A DNA stretch of 64,000 bases from Oscillospiraceae bacterium (GTDB lineage Bacteria > Bacillota > Clostridia > Oscillospirales > CAG-272). The DNA is taken from assembly GCA_015064505.1 (NCBI GenBank), contig SVSB01000004.1, forward strand, positions 1 to 64,000, written 5' to 3'. The position numbers and the translations under genes were made by a program. The notes beneath the pieces were generated by a model. That model did no database searches, was not told the DNA's origin, and saw nothing but the letters and a program-made list of their open reading frames with translations. Positions 46,210 to 56,757 of this stretch are shown piece by piece (position 1 is the stretch's first letter; every line of letters starts with the position of its first letter).

Positions 46210-47020
46210 AAGAATGACATTGATATGCTTGATCATTTCCGCCTTTGGCGGTATTGCGGGGGCAATATTCAGAACCGTTGCCCTGCTTAATAATTACGAC
46301 TCCGCAAGCGGTCATTTTATGATAGGAGATCCTCAGCCCGTTCTGGGGCTCAGCTGGGCGTTCCCCGTTATCTGCGTGCTTGCTGTTTGCGCTCTGTGCA
46401 TCGTTTGCCGCAAGCGTCTTAAAGAAAAAAGAATCATCCACGGCATTGACTATACCGTAGGAGCTTTTGCCGCCGCGATGACGTCGCTTATCGTGTTTTT
46501 TGAGTCCGTTTCCTCTATTGCGGCAGGCTCTGCCTTCAGCCGCGGTCTGGAGATGGGGATTGCGGTTTTTGCCGTTCTCTCCTGCGTTACGGTTCTTGCG
46601 GGCGCTCTTATTCCCGCTAAGGGAGTCAATCTTTTGCGTGCCGGCGTTTCGCTTACCCCCGCGCTGTTCATTATGCTGCCCGGCTTCAGAGCGTATTTCG
46701 ATCCCGAGCTCGTAATGAACTGCCCGAACAAAAACGTTTACATTATTGCCGCGTGCTTTGCCGCACTTTCCGTTATTTCGGAATGCAGATTCAACACCGC
46801 TGAGCCAAAGCCTCTGTGGTTCGTTATCTGCTGCTGCGGTGCCGTAAGCTTCGGTCTCCTTTGCGCTATCCCCGATCTTATCTATCTTGCGGCAAACAAG
46901 ACGTCTCTGCTGAGAGGCTGGGGAGCCGATGCTTCCATCTTCGGCTTCGCGGTATTCTCCGCTTTGCGTCTCATATCTGTCAGAAACGGTGCAAAAAGAT
47001 TAAAGAAGGCTGACGAGTGA
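46199..47020 (+). CDS. Hypothetical polytopic membrane protein
   Basis: Multiple TM helices; overlaps neighbours on both sides. Confidence 0.6.
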   Translation: MKIKRMTLICLIISAFGGIAGAIFRTVALLNNYDSASGHFMIGDPQPVLGLSWAFPVICVLAVCALCIVCRKRLKEKRIIHGIDYTVGAFAAAMTSLIVFFESVSSIAAGSAFSRGLEMGIAVFAVLSCVTVLAGALIPAKGVNLLRAGVSLTPALFIMLPGFRAYFDPELVMNCPNKNVYIIAACFAALSVISECRFNTAEPKPLWFVICCCGAVSFGLLCAIPDLIYLAANKTSLLRGWGADASIFGFAVFSALRLISVRNGAKRLKKADE

Positions 47021-49512
47021 TGAAAAAACTGCTTGTTATCGATGCAAACAGCATACTTAACCGTGCCTTTTACGGTATATCTCCTCTTACCTCGCCGTCG
47101 GGCATACCCACTAACGCAGTGTACGGAATGATAAACACCGTAATGGCACAGCTGGATGCTCTTTCTCCCGATATGTGTGCCGCCGCCTTCGACGTGAAGG
47201 CCCCCACCTTCCGCCATAATATGTACGGCGAGTATAAGGCCGGAAGAAAACCAACGCCACCGGAGCTTCTTGCCCAGTTCCCAATAGCAAAGGACTGCCT
47301 TTCCGCCATGGGAGTATATGTTGCGGAAAAGGCGGGCTTCGAGGCCGACGATATTCTCGGTACTCTTGCGGCAGAGGCTACGGCAAAGAATGTTCGCGTG
47401 TACCTGCTGACGGGCGACAGAGACAGCCTGCAGCTTATTGATGAAAACGTTACCGTGCTTCTTTCGGGAAACAAGGAAACGGCGGTAATGACGCCCGAAG
47501 CGTTCAAGGAAAAATACGGTGTGCCCGCAGAAAATTACGTTTACTGCAAGGCGCTGATGGGAGACAGCTCCGATAATATTCCCGGAGTGCCCGGCATCGG
47601 TGAAAAGACCGCATTCAAGCTTATCGGCGAATACGGCGATCTTGATACGCTTTATAAGGCGCTTCCCGAGGCGGCTATCCCCGCGGGGCAGAAAAACAAG
47701 CTTGAGACGGGAAGGGAGCTTGCCTATCTTTCCCTTGAGCTTGCCACCATAAAAAGAGATGCGGAGCTTGGCTTCGGCATCGCGGAAATCGAAGAGGTAA
47801 AGCGCGATAACGCACGGCTTGCCTCCATCTTCTCCGAGCTTGGCTTTGCAAAGCTTACGGAGCGCCTTGACGTGAAGTCCGAGCGCCCCGAAAACATTGC
47901 GCCCGCTGAGGCAAAGACAGTTACGGCGGCGGAGCTTTTTGCGGCAACCGAGAAAAAAACGGCGGTCTTTACATTCCTTGAGGACGGCGGTATTGCCGTT
48001 GGCTGTGATGGGAGCTACTATTTGCTTTCCCCTGAGGAAGCTAAGAACGCAGACGGATTTTTCGGCGGCGGCGTGCAGCTTGTGTGCCACGATCTGAAAA
48101 GCTGTTGCCACAAGGCGGGAAGGATCGTGCACGGCTGTGTGTTCGATACCATGCTTGCGGATTATCTGCTGGATCCCGGTACCTCGGATCACGGCGTTGA
48201 CGCGGTATTTGCAAAGCACCCCGAAAAAGCCGATTGCGTGCTTAAATATTTGGAGCTGCTCCAAAAAAAGCAAAGAGCGCTTCTTGAGGAGAACGGGGAG
48301 CTTTCCCTGCTTTCCGATATAGAGATCCCCGTTGCCGAGATCCTTTACACAATGGAAAAGCACGGCTTCCTCGTGGACGTAGAGGGACTTGAGCGCTTTG
48401 GAAATATGCTTATGCTTCTTGCAAAGGAGCTTGAGGAGCGGATATTTTTCTTGGCGAACAGAGAGTTCAATATAAACTCCCCAAAGCAGCTGGGCACGGT
48501 GCTCTTTGAAGAGATGGGGCTTAAGGCTCCCAAAAAGACCAAAAACGGTTACTCCACTGCGTCGGACGTGCTGAACAAGATTTCGGATCACGAGATAGTT
48601 TCTCTGGTTCTGGAGTACCGCCACGTAACCAAGCTTAATTCCACCTTCGTTGCGGGGCTTGTGAACGCCGCAGACGGTGAGGGCAGGGTTCACTCCACCT
48701 TCCACCAGAGCGTTACCGCCACGGGCAGACTTTCCTCCACGGATCCCAATCTGCAGAATATTCCCATAAGGACGGAGCTTGGAAGGGAGCTGCGCAAGTT
48801 CTTTATTCCGAAGAAAGGCTATCTGCTTGCCGATGCGGACTATTCACAGATCGAGCTTCGCGTGCTTGCCCACGTAAGCGGCGATGAGAATATGCGCAAC
48901 GCATTCGTAAACGGCGAGGACATCCACACCTCCACGGCTTCTGCCGTGTTCGGCGTGCCGGAGGAGCTGGTGACCTCCGAGCTTCGCAAGCGGGCAAAGG
49001 CAGTGAACTTCGGTATCGTTTACGGCATAGGAGATTTTTCGCTTGCGGAGGATCTGCATATTTCCCGCAGAGAAGCGAGAGAGTATATAAACAGCTATCT
49101 GGAAAGATACCCCGGCGTGCACGAATATCTCCGCAGAATTGTGGAGGAGGCCAAAGAAAATGGCTGTGTCAGCACCGTATTCGGCAGGCGCAGAAAGATA
49201 CCCGAGCTTCAGTCAAGCAACAAGAATCTGCAGGCGTTCGGCGAGCGCGTGGCAATGAACAGCCCCATTCAGGGAAGTGCCGCAGATATAATAAAGATAG
49301 CTATGATAAACGTCTATCGCCGTCTTGCAAGGGAGCTGCCCGAGGCAAGACTCGTATTGCAGGTGCACGACGAGCTGCTTGTGGAGGCGCCCGCAGATAA
49401 AATAGAAGAAGCCGCCCGTATACTGAGGGAGGAGATGGCAAATGCAGTAAGCCTTGCCGTGCCTCTGCCCGCAGATTGCGGAACGGGCGAGAATTGGTTC
49501 GTTTGCCATTGA
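47020..49512 (+). CDS. polA: DNA polymerase I
   Basis: 5'-3' exo domain (AAAFDVKAPTFRHNMYGEYKAGRKPTP), DADYSQIELRVLAHVSGD, RKRAKAVNFGIVYG, QVHDELLVE. Confidence 0.95.
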   Translation: MKKLLVIDANSILNRAFYGISPLTSPSGIPTNAVYGMINTVMAQLDALSPDMCAAAFDVKAPTFRHNMYGEYKAGRKPTPPELLAQFPIAKDCLSAMGVYVAEKAGFEADDILGTLAAEATAKNVRVYLLTGDRDSLQLIDENVTVLLSGNKETAVMTPEAFKEKYGVPAENYVYCKALMGDSSDNIPGVPGIGEKTAFKLIGEYGDLDTLYKALPEAAIPAGQKNKLETGRELAYLSLELATIKRDAELGFGIAEIEEVKRDNARLASIFSELGFAKLTERLDVKSERPENIAPAEAKTVTAAELFAATEKKTAVFTFLEDGGIAVGCDGSYYLLSPEEAKNADGFFGGGVQLVCHDLKSCCHKAGRIVHGCVFDTMLADYLLDPGTSDHGVDAVFAKHPEKADCVLKYLELLQKKQRALLEENGELSLLSDIEIPVAEILYTMEKHGFLVDVEGLERFGNMLMLLAKELEERIFFLANREFNINSPKQLGTVLFEEMGLKAPKKTKNGYSTASDVLNKISDHEIVSLVLEYRHVTKLNSTFVAGLVNAADGEGRVHSTFHQSVTATGRLSSTDPNLQNIPIRTELGRELRKFFIPKKGYLLADADYSQIELRVLAHVSGDENMRNAFVNGEDIHTSTASAVFGVPEELVTSELRKRAKAVNFGIVYGIGDFSLAEDLHISRREAREYINSYLERYPGVHEYLRRIVEEAKENGCVSTVFGRRRKIPELQSSNKNLQAFGERVAMNSPIQGSAADIIKIAMINVYRRLARELPEARLVLQVHDELLVEAPADKIEEAARILREEMANAVSLAVPLPADCGTGENWFVCH

Positions 49513-49519
49513 GGTGAGT

Positions 49520-50116
49520 ATGGGAAAGATATTAAAAACGGTTCTTGTTACGGGAATATTCCTTTTCTGCGGAATGTTCATTCTTCGCATCGGTCTTTCG
49601 GATTACTATCCTGCCGCCGCCAAGGAAGTGCTTGTAAACGACGCGCTCAGCGCGGCGTATTCCGAGGACGGCAGTGCTCCGCAGGCGTTTACTCAGGATC
49701 CCGTAACGCCCTACGATAACAAGGACAGGGCGCATTTCTTCTTTAAATTCCTTGTGGTGGTGCCCGAGGCAAAGCAGCTTCAGCTTACTCTCAGGTATAA
49801 CGACAGCACCCTTGAGGATATACAGAACGATCTTAAGCTTGATAAGCTGCCTGAGGGCGACGACGAGGGCTTTTCCTTCTATCTCCGTGATGCAAACGGA
49901 AAGCTTTATCCCCTTTCCGACGCATCCTACGAGCATTTTATGATATATAACTACCGCCGTCTGGTGTTTGATAACGTGGATACCACCGCAACGGGAATGC
50001 TTTATCTGGACGTTTACTTCGGAGAAGCAGACCCCGAAACGGACGTGCCCTACGGCAGTATGCTTATATTCGTACCCGAAAAATCAGTTAAAAATTACGA
50101 GCTTCCCGTTAAATAA
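49520..50116 (+). CDS. Hypothetical membrane-anchored protein
   Basis: N-terminal TM; 198 aa. Confidence 0.55.
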   Translation: MGKILKTVLVTGIFLFCGMFILRIGLSDYYPAAAKEVLVNDALSAAYSEDGSAPQAFTQDPVTPYDNKDRAHFFFKFLVVVPEAKQLQLTLRYNDSTLEDIQNDLKLDKLPEGDDEGFSFYLRDANGKLYPLSDASYEHFMIYNYRRLVFDNVDTTATGMLYLDVYFGEADPETDVPYGSMLIFVPEKSVKNYELPVK

Positions 50117-50137
50117 GGAGCTGAAAAGAGGAACGTT

Positions 50138-51334
50138 ATGAATTACAATTTTTCCGATAAGATCAAAAGTCTTAAACCCTCTGCAATAAGAGAGATGTTC
50201 AAATCTCTCGTGGACCCGGAGGTCATCTCCTTCGCCGCGGGAAATCCTGCGCCCGAGTCCTTCCCCGTGGAGGAGCTTGCGCGCCTTTCTGCCGATATTT
50301 ATAAGAACAGCGCGGTTCCTGCCCTGCAGTACAGCATGACCGAGGGCTACGCGCCTCTCCGTGCCGCTATCACAAAGCGCCAGGGCGAGCGCTTCGGCGT
50401 TGTTTCGGAGGACGACGATACCCTCGTCGTCAGCGGCGGTAATCAGGGAATCGAGCTTGCCGCAAAGATCTTCACAAACGAGGGCGACGTTGTTATCTGC
50501 GAGGAGCCTACCTTTATCGGCGCTCTGAACGCATTCCGATCCTGCGGTGCCCGTACCGTCGGCGTAAAGCTTCACGACGACGGCATAGATCCCGATGAGC
50601 TTGATAAGACCCTCACCGCAACTCCCAACGCAAAGATGATATATCTTATCCCAACCTTCCACAACCCCTGCGGCACGTCTACTTCTCTTGAAAAGAGAAA
50701 GGCTATCCTTGAGGTGGCAAAGAAGCACGGCGTTGTGATCTTTGAGGACAACCCCTACGGAGAGCTTCGCTTTGAGGGCGAGGATATTCCCACGCTGAAG
50801 TCTCTTGATAAGGACGGCATAGTTATTTATTGCTCCTCCTTCTCAAAGATCCTTTCCGCAGGTATGCGCGTTGGCTTCGTTATTACAAATAAGGAAATAA
50901 TCGCAAAGATGACCGTTGCAAAGCAGAGCGAGGACGTACACACCAATATCTTCTTCCAGATGCTGTGCTATAAGTATATGACCGAGTGTGATCTTGACGC
51001 CCACATTGAAAAGATACGCGGCATTTATAAGCACAAGACTTCCCTTATGCTTTCCGCGCTTGACGCAAATATGCCCGATTGCATCAGTTACACACGTCCC
51101 CAGGGCGGTCTGTTCATCTGGTGCCGTCTGCCTGAGGGAGTAACTGATTGCTCCGATTACATAAAGGCCTGCATGGCAAATAAGGTTGCGGTGGTTCCCG
51201 GTTCCACCTTCAACTGCGATCCCTCCAAGCCTTCAAACGGGTTCCGCCTTAATTACTCCACCCCCTCCGACGAGCAGATAATTCTGGGCGTTGAGCGCAT
51301 ATCAAAGGCGGCAAAAGAAATGTTCTGCCGCTGA
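50138..51334 (+). CDS. PLP-dependent aminotransferase (class I/II, LysN/2-aminoadipate-like)
   Basis: VISFAAGNPAPESFPVEEL, SGGNQGIELAAKIF, IPTFHNPCGTSTSLEKR, YCSSFSKILSAGMRVGF. Confidence 0.9.
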   Translation: MNYNFSDKIKSLKPSAIREMFKSLVDPEVISFAAGNPAPESFPVEELARLSADIYKNSAVPALQYSMTEGYAPLRAAITKRQGERFGVVSEDDDTLVVSGGNQGIELAAKIFTNEGDVVICEEPTFIGALNAFRSCGARTVGVKLHDDGIDPDELDKTLTATPNAKMIYLIPTFHNPCGTSTSLEKRKAILEVAKKHGVVIFEDNPYGELRFEGEDIPTLKSLDKDGIVIYCSSFSKILSAGMRVGFVITNKEIIAKMTVAKQSEDVHTNIFFQMLCYKYMTECDLDAHIEKIRGIYKHKTSLMLSALDANMPDCISYTRPQGGLFIWCRLPEGVTDCSDYIKACMANKVAVVPGSTFNCDPSKPSNGFRLNYSTPSDEQIILGVERISKAAKEMFCR

Positions 51335-51349
51335 GGAAAGGAAACTGAA

Positions 51350-52372
51350 ATGAACGAAGTAATGACAAACGAAGTAAAAAAGAAGATAGTATATTCGGGC
51401 GTACAGCCCTCCGGTAATCTTACTATCGGAAACTACCTTGGAGCCATCAAAAACTTTTCCGCCTTTTCAGAGGATTACGAGTGCTATTACTGCGTGGTGG
51501 ATCTGCATTCCGTTACGGTGCGTCAGGTGCCTGCGGAGCTGAGAAAGCGTACCTACGAGGGACTTGCCGTTTATATGGCTTGCGGACTTGATCCCCAAAA
51601 GAATACCCTTTACGTGCAGAGCCACGTGCACGAGCACGCAGAGCTTTCGTGGCTTCTTGGCTGTAACACTATGTTCGGCGAGCTTTCCCGCATGACGCAG
51701 TTCAAGGATAAGAGCCGCAAGCACGCAGAGAATATAAACGCGGGACTTTTCACCTACCCCGTGCTGATGGCGGCGGATATACTTCTTTATCAGACCGATA
51801 TAGTGCCCATAGGAAGCGATCAGAAGCAGCATCTTGAGCTTGCAAGAGATATTGCCGTGCGTTTCAACACCACCTACAGCGAGACCTTCAAGGTGCCCGA
51901 GCCCTATATGCCCAAGAGCGGTGCAAGGATAATGTCCCTTGCGGAGCCCACCCAGAAGATGTCCAAATCCGATCCCAACGCAAACGCGATCGTATACATC
52001 CTTGATAAGAAGGACGATATCATCCGCAAGTTCCGCCGTGCGGTAACGGACAGCGGAAGCGAGATCGTGATGGGCGAGGGCAAGGACGGTATCAACAATC
52101 TTATCACTATTTACAGCGTGCTTTCCGGCAAGACCTGCGAGGAGGTGGAGAGAGAATTCGCAGGGAAGGGATACGGAGACTTCAAGACCGCAGTGGGAGA
52201 GCTTTGTGCTGACGTGCTTCGCCCGGTGCAGGAGGAATACGCACGTCTTATAGCGGATAAAAAGTATCTGGAAGAGGTAATGAAGCTGGGCGCAGAGAGA
52301 GCGTCCTACGCCGCAAGAAGGACTCTTTCCAAGGTTAAGCGCAAGATGGGCTTTACCGATATTCCCAGATAA
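51350..52372 (+). CDS. trpS: Tryptophanyl-tRNA synthetase
   Basis: SGVQPSGNLTIGNYLGAIKNF, KMSKS motif EPTQKMSKSDPNA. Confidence 0.95.
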   Translation: MNEVMTNEVKKKIVYSGVQPSGNLTIGNYLGAIKNFSAFSEDYECYYCVVDLHSVTVRQVPAELRKRTYEGLAVYMACGLDPQKNTLYVQSHVHEHAELSWLLGCNTMFGELSRMTQFKDKSRKHAENINAGLFTYPVLMAADILLYQTDIVPIGSDQKQHLELARDIAVRFNTTYSETFKVPEPYMPKSGARIMSLAEPTQKMSKSDPNANAIVYILDKKDDIIRKFRRAVTDSGSEIVMGEGKDGINNLITIYSVLSGKTCEEVEREFAGKGYGDFKTAVGELCADVLRPVQEEYARLIADKKYLEEVMKLGAERASYAARRTLSKVKRKMGFTDIPR

Positions 52373-52383
52373 TGGAGGACGCA

Positions 52384-53475
52384 ATGATAAGCACCGAATG
52401 GATATATGCTATAGTGTCTGTGCTCTGCGCGGCACTGCTTGCATTCTCATCCACCCCTGCCGTAAGGGTGCTGGCGTTTAAGATAAACGCCATAGACCGC
52501 GCCAAGGACGGCAGAAGAATGCATAAGGAGCCCATTCCCCGCATTGGCGGACTTGCAATGTTTTTCGGCTTTTTTGTGTCGACTCTCGTATTTTGCGATA
52601 TAACGAGAGATCTCGTTGCCGTATGGACCGGCGGATTCGTACTGGTTCTTCTCGGCATAGTAGACGATATTTATTCTCTTAAGCCCTGGATGAAGGCGAT
52701 AGTGCAGTTTGCCGTTGCCTTTATTCCCATATCCCAGGGAATACAGATAAGCTTTCTTCACCTTTTCGGCAAGACGGTTCTTCTTGGCGGGTGGAGCATA
52801 CCCGTCACCGTTTTGTGGATCGTGTTCGTTACCAACGCCGTTAACCTTATCGACGGACTCGACGGACTTGCCTGCGGAGTTTCCACCATTTGCGCAATTT
52901 CTCTCACGGTGGTAATGCTTCTGGGCGGCAACGCTTATTACGCACTTCTTACGGCTATTCTTGCGGGTAGCTGTGCGGGATTTTTGCCCTTTAACTCTAA
53001 CCCTGCAAAGATAATCATGGGCGATACGGGCGCGCTCTTCCTCGGCTACACCCTTTCCGTGCTTTCCGTTGGCGGCGTATTTAAAATGGATGCGGTGCTT
53101 GCGTTCCTTATTCCCTTGGCCATCTTCGGTCTGCCATTGTTTGACACGGTATTTGCCATCGTGCGCCGAGTTGCCCATGGAAAAAGCCCCTTTGCGGCGG
53201 ACAGAGGACATTTGCACCACAGGCTGATAGATATGGGCTTCGGTCATAAGCAGAGCGTAAGGATACTTTATTCCATCAGCGGAACTCTCGGCATTGCGGC
53301 GGTGCTCCTTATGGAGTCCTCCTTCGTTCCTGCCATCTGCCTCGTTACCGCGGCGCTGGGTCTTTATATCGCGCTGTACTTCATTATGAAGAACAGCGAG
53401 CTGAGAAAGCTGACGGGTCTTGAGAATATTGACCCTCATCCCGATGATATTCAGTCTCCGGACGACGGTAAATGA
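52384..53475 (+). CDS. UDP-GlcNAc:undecaprenyl-phosphate GlcNAc-1-P transferase-like (WecA/TagO, MraY family)
   Basis: RIGGLAMFFGF, GIVDDIYSL, NLIDGLDGLACG, FNSNPAKIIMGDTGALFLGY, RGHLHHRL. Confidence 0.9.
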   Translation: MISTEWIYAIVSVLCAALLAFSSTPAVRVLAFKINAIDRAKDGRRMHKEPIPRIGGLAMFFGFFVSTLVFCDITRDLVAVWTGGFVLVLLGIVDDIYSLKPWMKAIVQFAVAFIPISQGIQISFLHLFGKTVLLGGWSIPVTVLWIVFVTNAVNLIDGLDGLACGVSTICAISLTVVMLLGGNAYYALLTAILAGSCAGFLPFNSNPAKIIMGDTGALFLGYTLSVLSVGGVFKMDAVLAFLIPLAIFGLPLFDTVFAIVRRVAHGKSPFAADRGHLHHRLIDMGFGHKQSVRILYSISGTLGIAAVLLMESSFVPAICLVTAALGLYIALYFIMKNSELRKLTGLENIDPHPDDIQSPDDGK

Positions 53476-53510
53476 GCTTATAAACAAAAATAAAAAAACA
53501 GGAGGAAGAA

Positions 53511-54314
53511 ATGAATCGGGATAAACGACATAACGATATACTTTCCGTGCTGCTGCTTGCGGTGGTGCTGGTGGCACTTCTTTCTCTTGCACTTTTCGGT
53601 CTGCACAAGGCGGGCATAGTCAATTGGTTTAAGCAGGAGCAGACTGCTGAACAGCCCGACGACGGACAGGCTATTGCAAACCTGCTTGAGAGCCTTGCAG
53701 AGCGGGAGAAAAACGGTGAACTGACCTACGTTACCCTTGATTCTTCCATAATCAAGGCTGTGCTTGCAACGGGCGGTGCAGGTAATCAGTATCTGCACGA
53801 GTACACCATAACCTACGGCAACAGAGATACCCCGTCCATTTCCTGCAGCGTGCTGCGCCTTGATAACGATTTCCATCTTTTGGAGTTCAAGGACGGCAGA
53901 CTTATGCGCGAGGTGCTCTGCGTTGACAGGATAGCGCAGGTATTTGACAGCCGCGTGGGAAGGAGCGAAGTCCTGACGGGTGTGCCTGCCGAATATTTTG
54001 AGCAGAATACGGGAAGTGTCAGCGCCATTGACCTTATAAATCTTATTATCAATTTCAAAACGGGAACCCCCGTAAGCTGGAAGCTTGGCACCGTGCAGGA
54101 TTGCATAGTTGAGGCTCTTCGCGAGGAGAGCGTCAATATGGCGCGTATCACCCTCGATTACGGAGATCACAAGGATATATATATGCTTGATATAGACAGC
54201 AGAGCGCTGTATTCCTACGAGAGCTATTCGGGCGACGTGCGTATGGTGCGTATGCAGACCACCAATTTTACTTATAAAATAGAAGGAATGGAGCTTCGCT
54301 CTGTCCTTGAATAA
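53511..54314 (+). CDS. Hypothetical membrane-anchored protein
   Basis: N-terminal TM. Confidence 0.55.
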   Translation: MNRDKRHNDILSVLLLAVVLVALLSLALFGLHKAGIVNWFKQEQTAEQPDDGQAIANLLESLAEREKNGELTYVTLDSSIIKAVLATGGAGNQYLHEYTITYGNRDTPSISCSVLRLDNDFHLLEFKDGRLMREVLCVDRIAQVFDSRVGRSEVLTGVPAEYFEQNTGSVSAIDLINLIINFKTGTPVSWKLGTVQDCIVEALREESVNMARITLDYGDHKDIYMLDIDSRALYSYESYSGDVRMVRMQTTNFTYKIEGMELRSVLE

Positions 54315-54329
54315 CAAAGGAGAACAAAA

Positions 54330-54599
54330 ATGAAAGCAGTTGTATCGGTTATAGGTAAGGACAGCATCGGTATCATTGCCGCAGTAAGCGGTGAATGCGC
54401 CGATTTCGGAGTTAATATCATTGAGATAACCCAAAGCGTTCTTGACGAATACTTTGCAATGATAATGATAGTAGACATTTCAAAGATAAATCGCCCCTTC
54501 TCCGAGTTCGTTGACGCTATGTCGGAGCTGGGCAAAAAGAGCAATCTTGAGATCCGCGCAATGCACGAGGATATCTTTGACGCAATGCACAGAATATGA
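54330..54599 (+). CDS. ACT domain protein
   Basis: MKAVVSVIGKDSIGIIAAVSGECADFGVNIIEITQSV. Confidence 0.9.
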   Translation: MKAVVSVIGKDSIGIIAAVSGECADFGVNIIEITQSVLDEYFAMIMIVDISKINRPFSEFVDAMSELGKKSNLEIRAMHEDIFDAMHRI

Positions 54600-54608
54600 G
54601 GACGAAAA

Positions 54609-55967
54609 ATGCTTAATACCAGAGACATACTTGAAACCATAAATATGATAAGGGAGGAGAACCTGGACGTAAGAACCGTTACGGCGGGAATCTCTCTCTT
54701 CGATTGCGTTGCGGATGATAACAAAAGGCTTTGCGACAAGATATACGATAAGATAACCAAAACGGCAGAGCATCTCGTTCCCGTTGCTTCTTCCATTGAG
54801 AAGGAGATCGGTATTCCGATAGTGAATAAGAGAATTTCCGTAACTCCCATATCCCTTGTGTGCGGTAACGCAACGCCCGACGATTGCGTTGAGATAGCCC
54901 GCACCCTTGACCGCGCCGCCGCCACCGTTGGTGTAAACTTCATAGGCGGCTACGGTGCTCTCGTGCAGAAGGGAATGACCAAGGGCAGTGCCGCTCTTAT
55001 TGATTCAATTCCCGACGCTCTTGCAGAAACCAATATCGTTTGCTCCTCCGTAAACGTTGCCTCCACCAAGGCGGGCATCAATATGGATGCGGTTGCAAAG
55101 ATGGGTCAAATAATCAAGGCAACTGCGGAAAAGACCGCAGACAGAGATGCAATAGGATGCGCTAAGCTGGTGGTATTTGCAAACGTGCCCGAGGATAACC
55201 CCTTTATGGCAGGTGCATTCCACGGTATCGGTGAGTCGGATTGCGCCATCAACGTTGGCGTATCGGGTCCCGGCGTCGTTGCAAAGGCTATTGAGCGCGC
55301 AGGCAACGTAAGCTTCGGCGAGCTCAGCGACGTTATAAAGAAGACCGCCTTCAAGATAACCCGCGTTGGTCAGCTCGTAGCGTACGAGGCTTCCCGCAGA
55401 CTTGGAATACCTTACGGTATCGTTGATCTTTCTCTGGCACCCACTCCCGCTATCGGTGACAGCGTTGCTCACATTCTGGAGGCTATGGGCCTTGAGGTAT
55501 GCGGCACTCACGGAACCACTGCCGCGCTTATGATGCTTAACGACGCCGTTAAAAAAGGCGGCGTTATGGCTTCATCCCACGTTGGCGGACTTTCGGGCGC
55601 GTTTATTCCCGTTTCCGAGGATGCGGGTATGATCCACGCGGCGGAGATCGGCGAGCTTTCCATAGAAAAGCTGGAGGCAATGACCGCCGTTTGCTCCGTT
55701 GGCCTTGATATGATAGCAATTCCCGGTGATACCTCGGCAGAGACTATTTCCGCGCTTATTGCGGACGAGATCGCCATCGGCGTTGCCAATACAAAGACCA
55801 CCGCAGTGCGCGTTATTCCCGCACCCGGAAAGAAGGTTGGAGATTCCGTTGAATTCGGCGGACTTCTCGGTTACGCACCCATTATGCCCTTGCGCACTCC
55901 CTCCTCTGCGGCGTTCATCGCCCGCGGCGGCCGTATCCCCGCGCCGATACATAGTCTTAAAAACTGA
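54609..55967 (+). CDS. UPF0210/DUF711 (PFL-like fold) family protein
   Basis: [30 protein letters not shown]; conserved pairing with ACT protein. Confidence 0.88.
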   Translation: MLNTRDILETINMIREENLDVRTVTAGISLFDCVADDNKRLCDKIYDKITKTAEHLVPVASSIEKEIGIPIVNKRISVTPISLVCGNATPDDCVEIARTLDRAAATVGVNFIGGYGALVQKGMTKGSAALIDSIPDALAETNIVCSSVNVASTKAGINMDAVAKMGQIIKATAEKTADRDAIGCAKLVVFANVPEDNPFMAGAFHGIGESDCAINVGVSGPGVVAKAIERAGNVSFGELSDVIKKTAFKITRVGQLVAYEASRRLGIPYGIVDLSLAPTPAIGDSVAHILEAMGLEVCGTHGTTAALMMLNDAVKKGGVMASSHVGGLSGAFIPVSEDAGMIHAAEIGELSIEKLEAMTAVCSVGLDMIAIPGDTSAETISALIADEIAIGVANTKTTAVRVIPAPGKKVGDSVEFGGLLGYAPIMPLRTPSSAAFIARGGRIPAPIHSLKN

Positions 55968-55980
55968 AAGGAATACATAT

Positions 55981-56757
55981 ATGGCAAAGGAACTTATTTG
56001 TGTAAAGGGACTTTCCAAGGAATTTGACTTAAGTGCGAAGCAAAGAAAGCTGAACAATACCACGGAAAAGGTAAAAATTGCGGTAAACGACGTAAGCTTT
56101 TCCGTTTACGAGGGCGAGGTGTTCGGTCTGCTCGGCCCGAACGGGGCAGGAAAGACCACCACCCTCCGTATGCTCTCCACTCTTATAAAGCCCACCTCGG
56201 GCGATGCCCTTGTGGACGGTGCAAGTATCGTTACGGAGCCCGATAAGGTAAGGGCAAAGATCGGTTTTCTTACAAGCGAATTGAAGCTTGAGCAGTTTTT
56301 CACCCCCGACTATCTCTTTGATTTCTTCAGCGAGCTGCACGGCGTTCCTTCCGACGTGGCAAAGGCCAGAAAAAAGGAGATGTTTTCCCGCTTCGGTATC
56401 GACGAGTTTGCGGCGATCAAGGTGGCAAATCTCTCAACGGGTATGAAGCAGAAGGCCTCGCTCGTTATCTCCCTCGTTCACGATCCCGACGTGGTGGTAT
56501 TTGACGAGCCCACCAACGGACTTGATATTATCACCGCAAAGACGGTGACGGATTTTCTTCTGGATCTCAAGGCGGAGAAAAAGACCGTTATGATCTCCAC
56601 CCACATATTCAGCCTTGTGGAAAAGCTGTGCGACAGAGTGGGCATTATCATAGACGGTAAAATGATAGCCTGCGATTCGCTTGCCGCCGTTTGCGGAGAG
56701 ATGAATCTGGAGGATCGCTTCTTTGAGCTTTACAGAACGGTAAAGGGGGCGGAGTAA
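55981..56757 (+). CDS. ABC transporter ATP-binding protein (NatA-like)
   Basis: GLLGPNGAGKTTTLRML, LSTGMKQKASLVISLVHDPDVVVFDEPTNGLD. Confidence 0.92.
   Translation: MAKELICVKGLSKEFDLSAKQRKLNNTTEKVKIAVNDVSFSVYEGEVFGLLGPNGAGKTTTLRMLSTLIKPTSGDALVDGASIVTEPDKVRAKIGFLTSELKLEQFFTPDYLFDFFSELHGVPSDVAKARKKEMFSRFGIDEFAAIKVANLSTGMKQKASLVISLVHDPDVVVFDEPTNGLDIITAKTVTDFLLDLKAEKKTVMISTHIFSLVEKLCDRVGIIIDGKMIACDSLAAVCGEMNLEDRFFELYRTVKGAE

Noticed and set aside
46882-48705. 607-aa - strand ORF
   Set aside because: Antisense shadow of polA.
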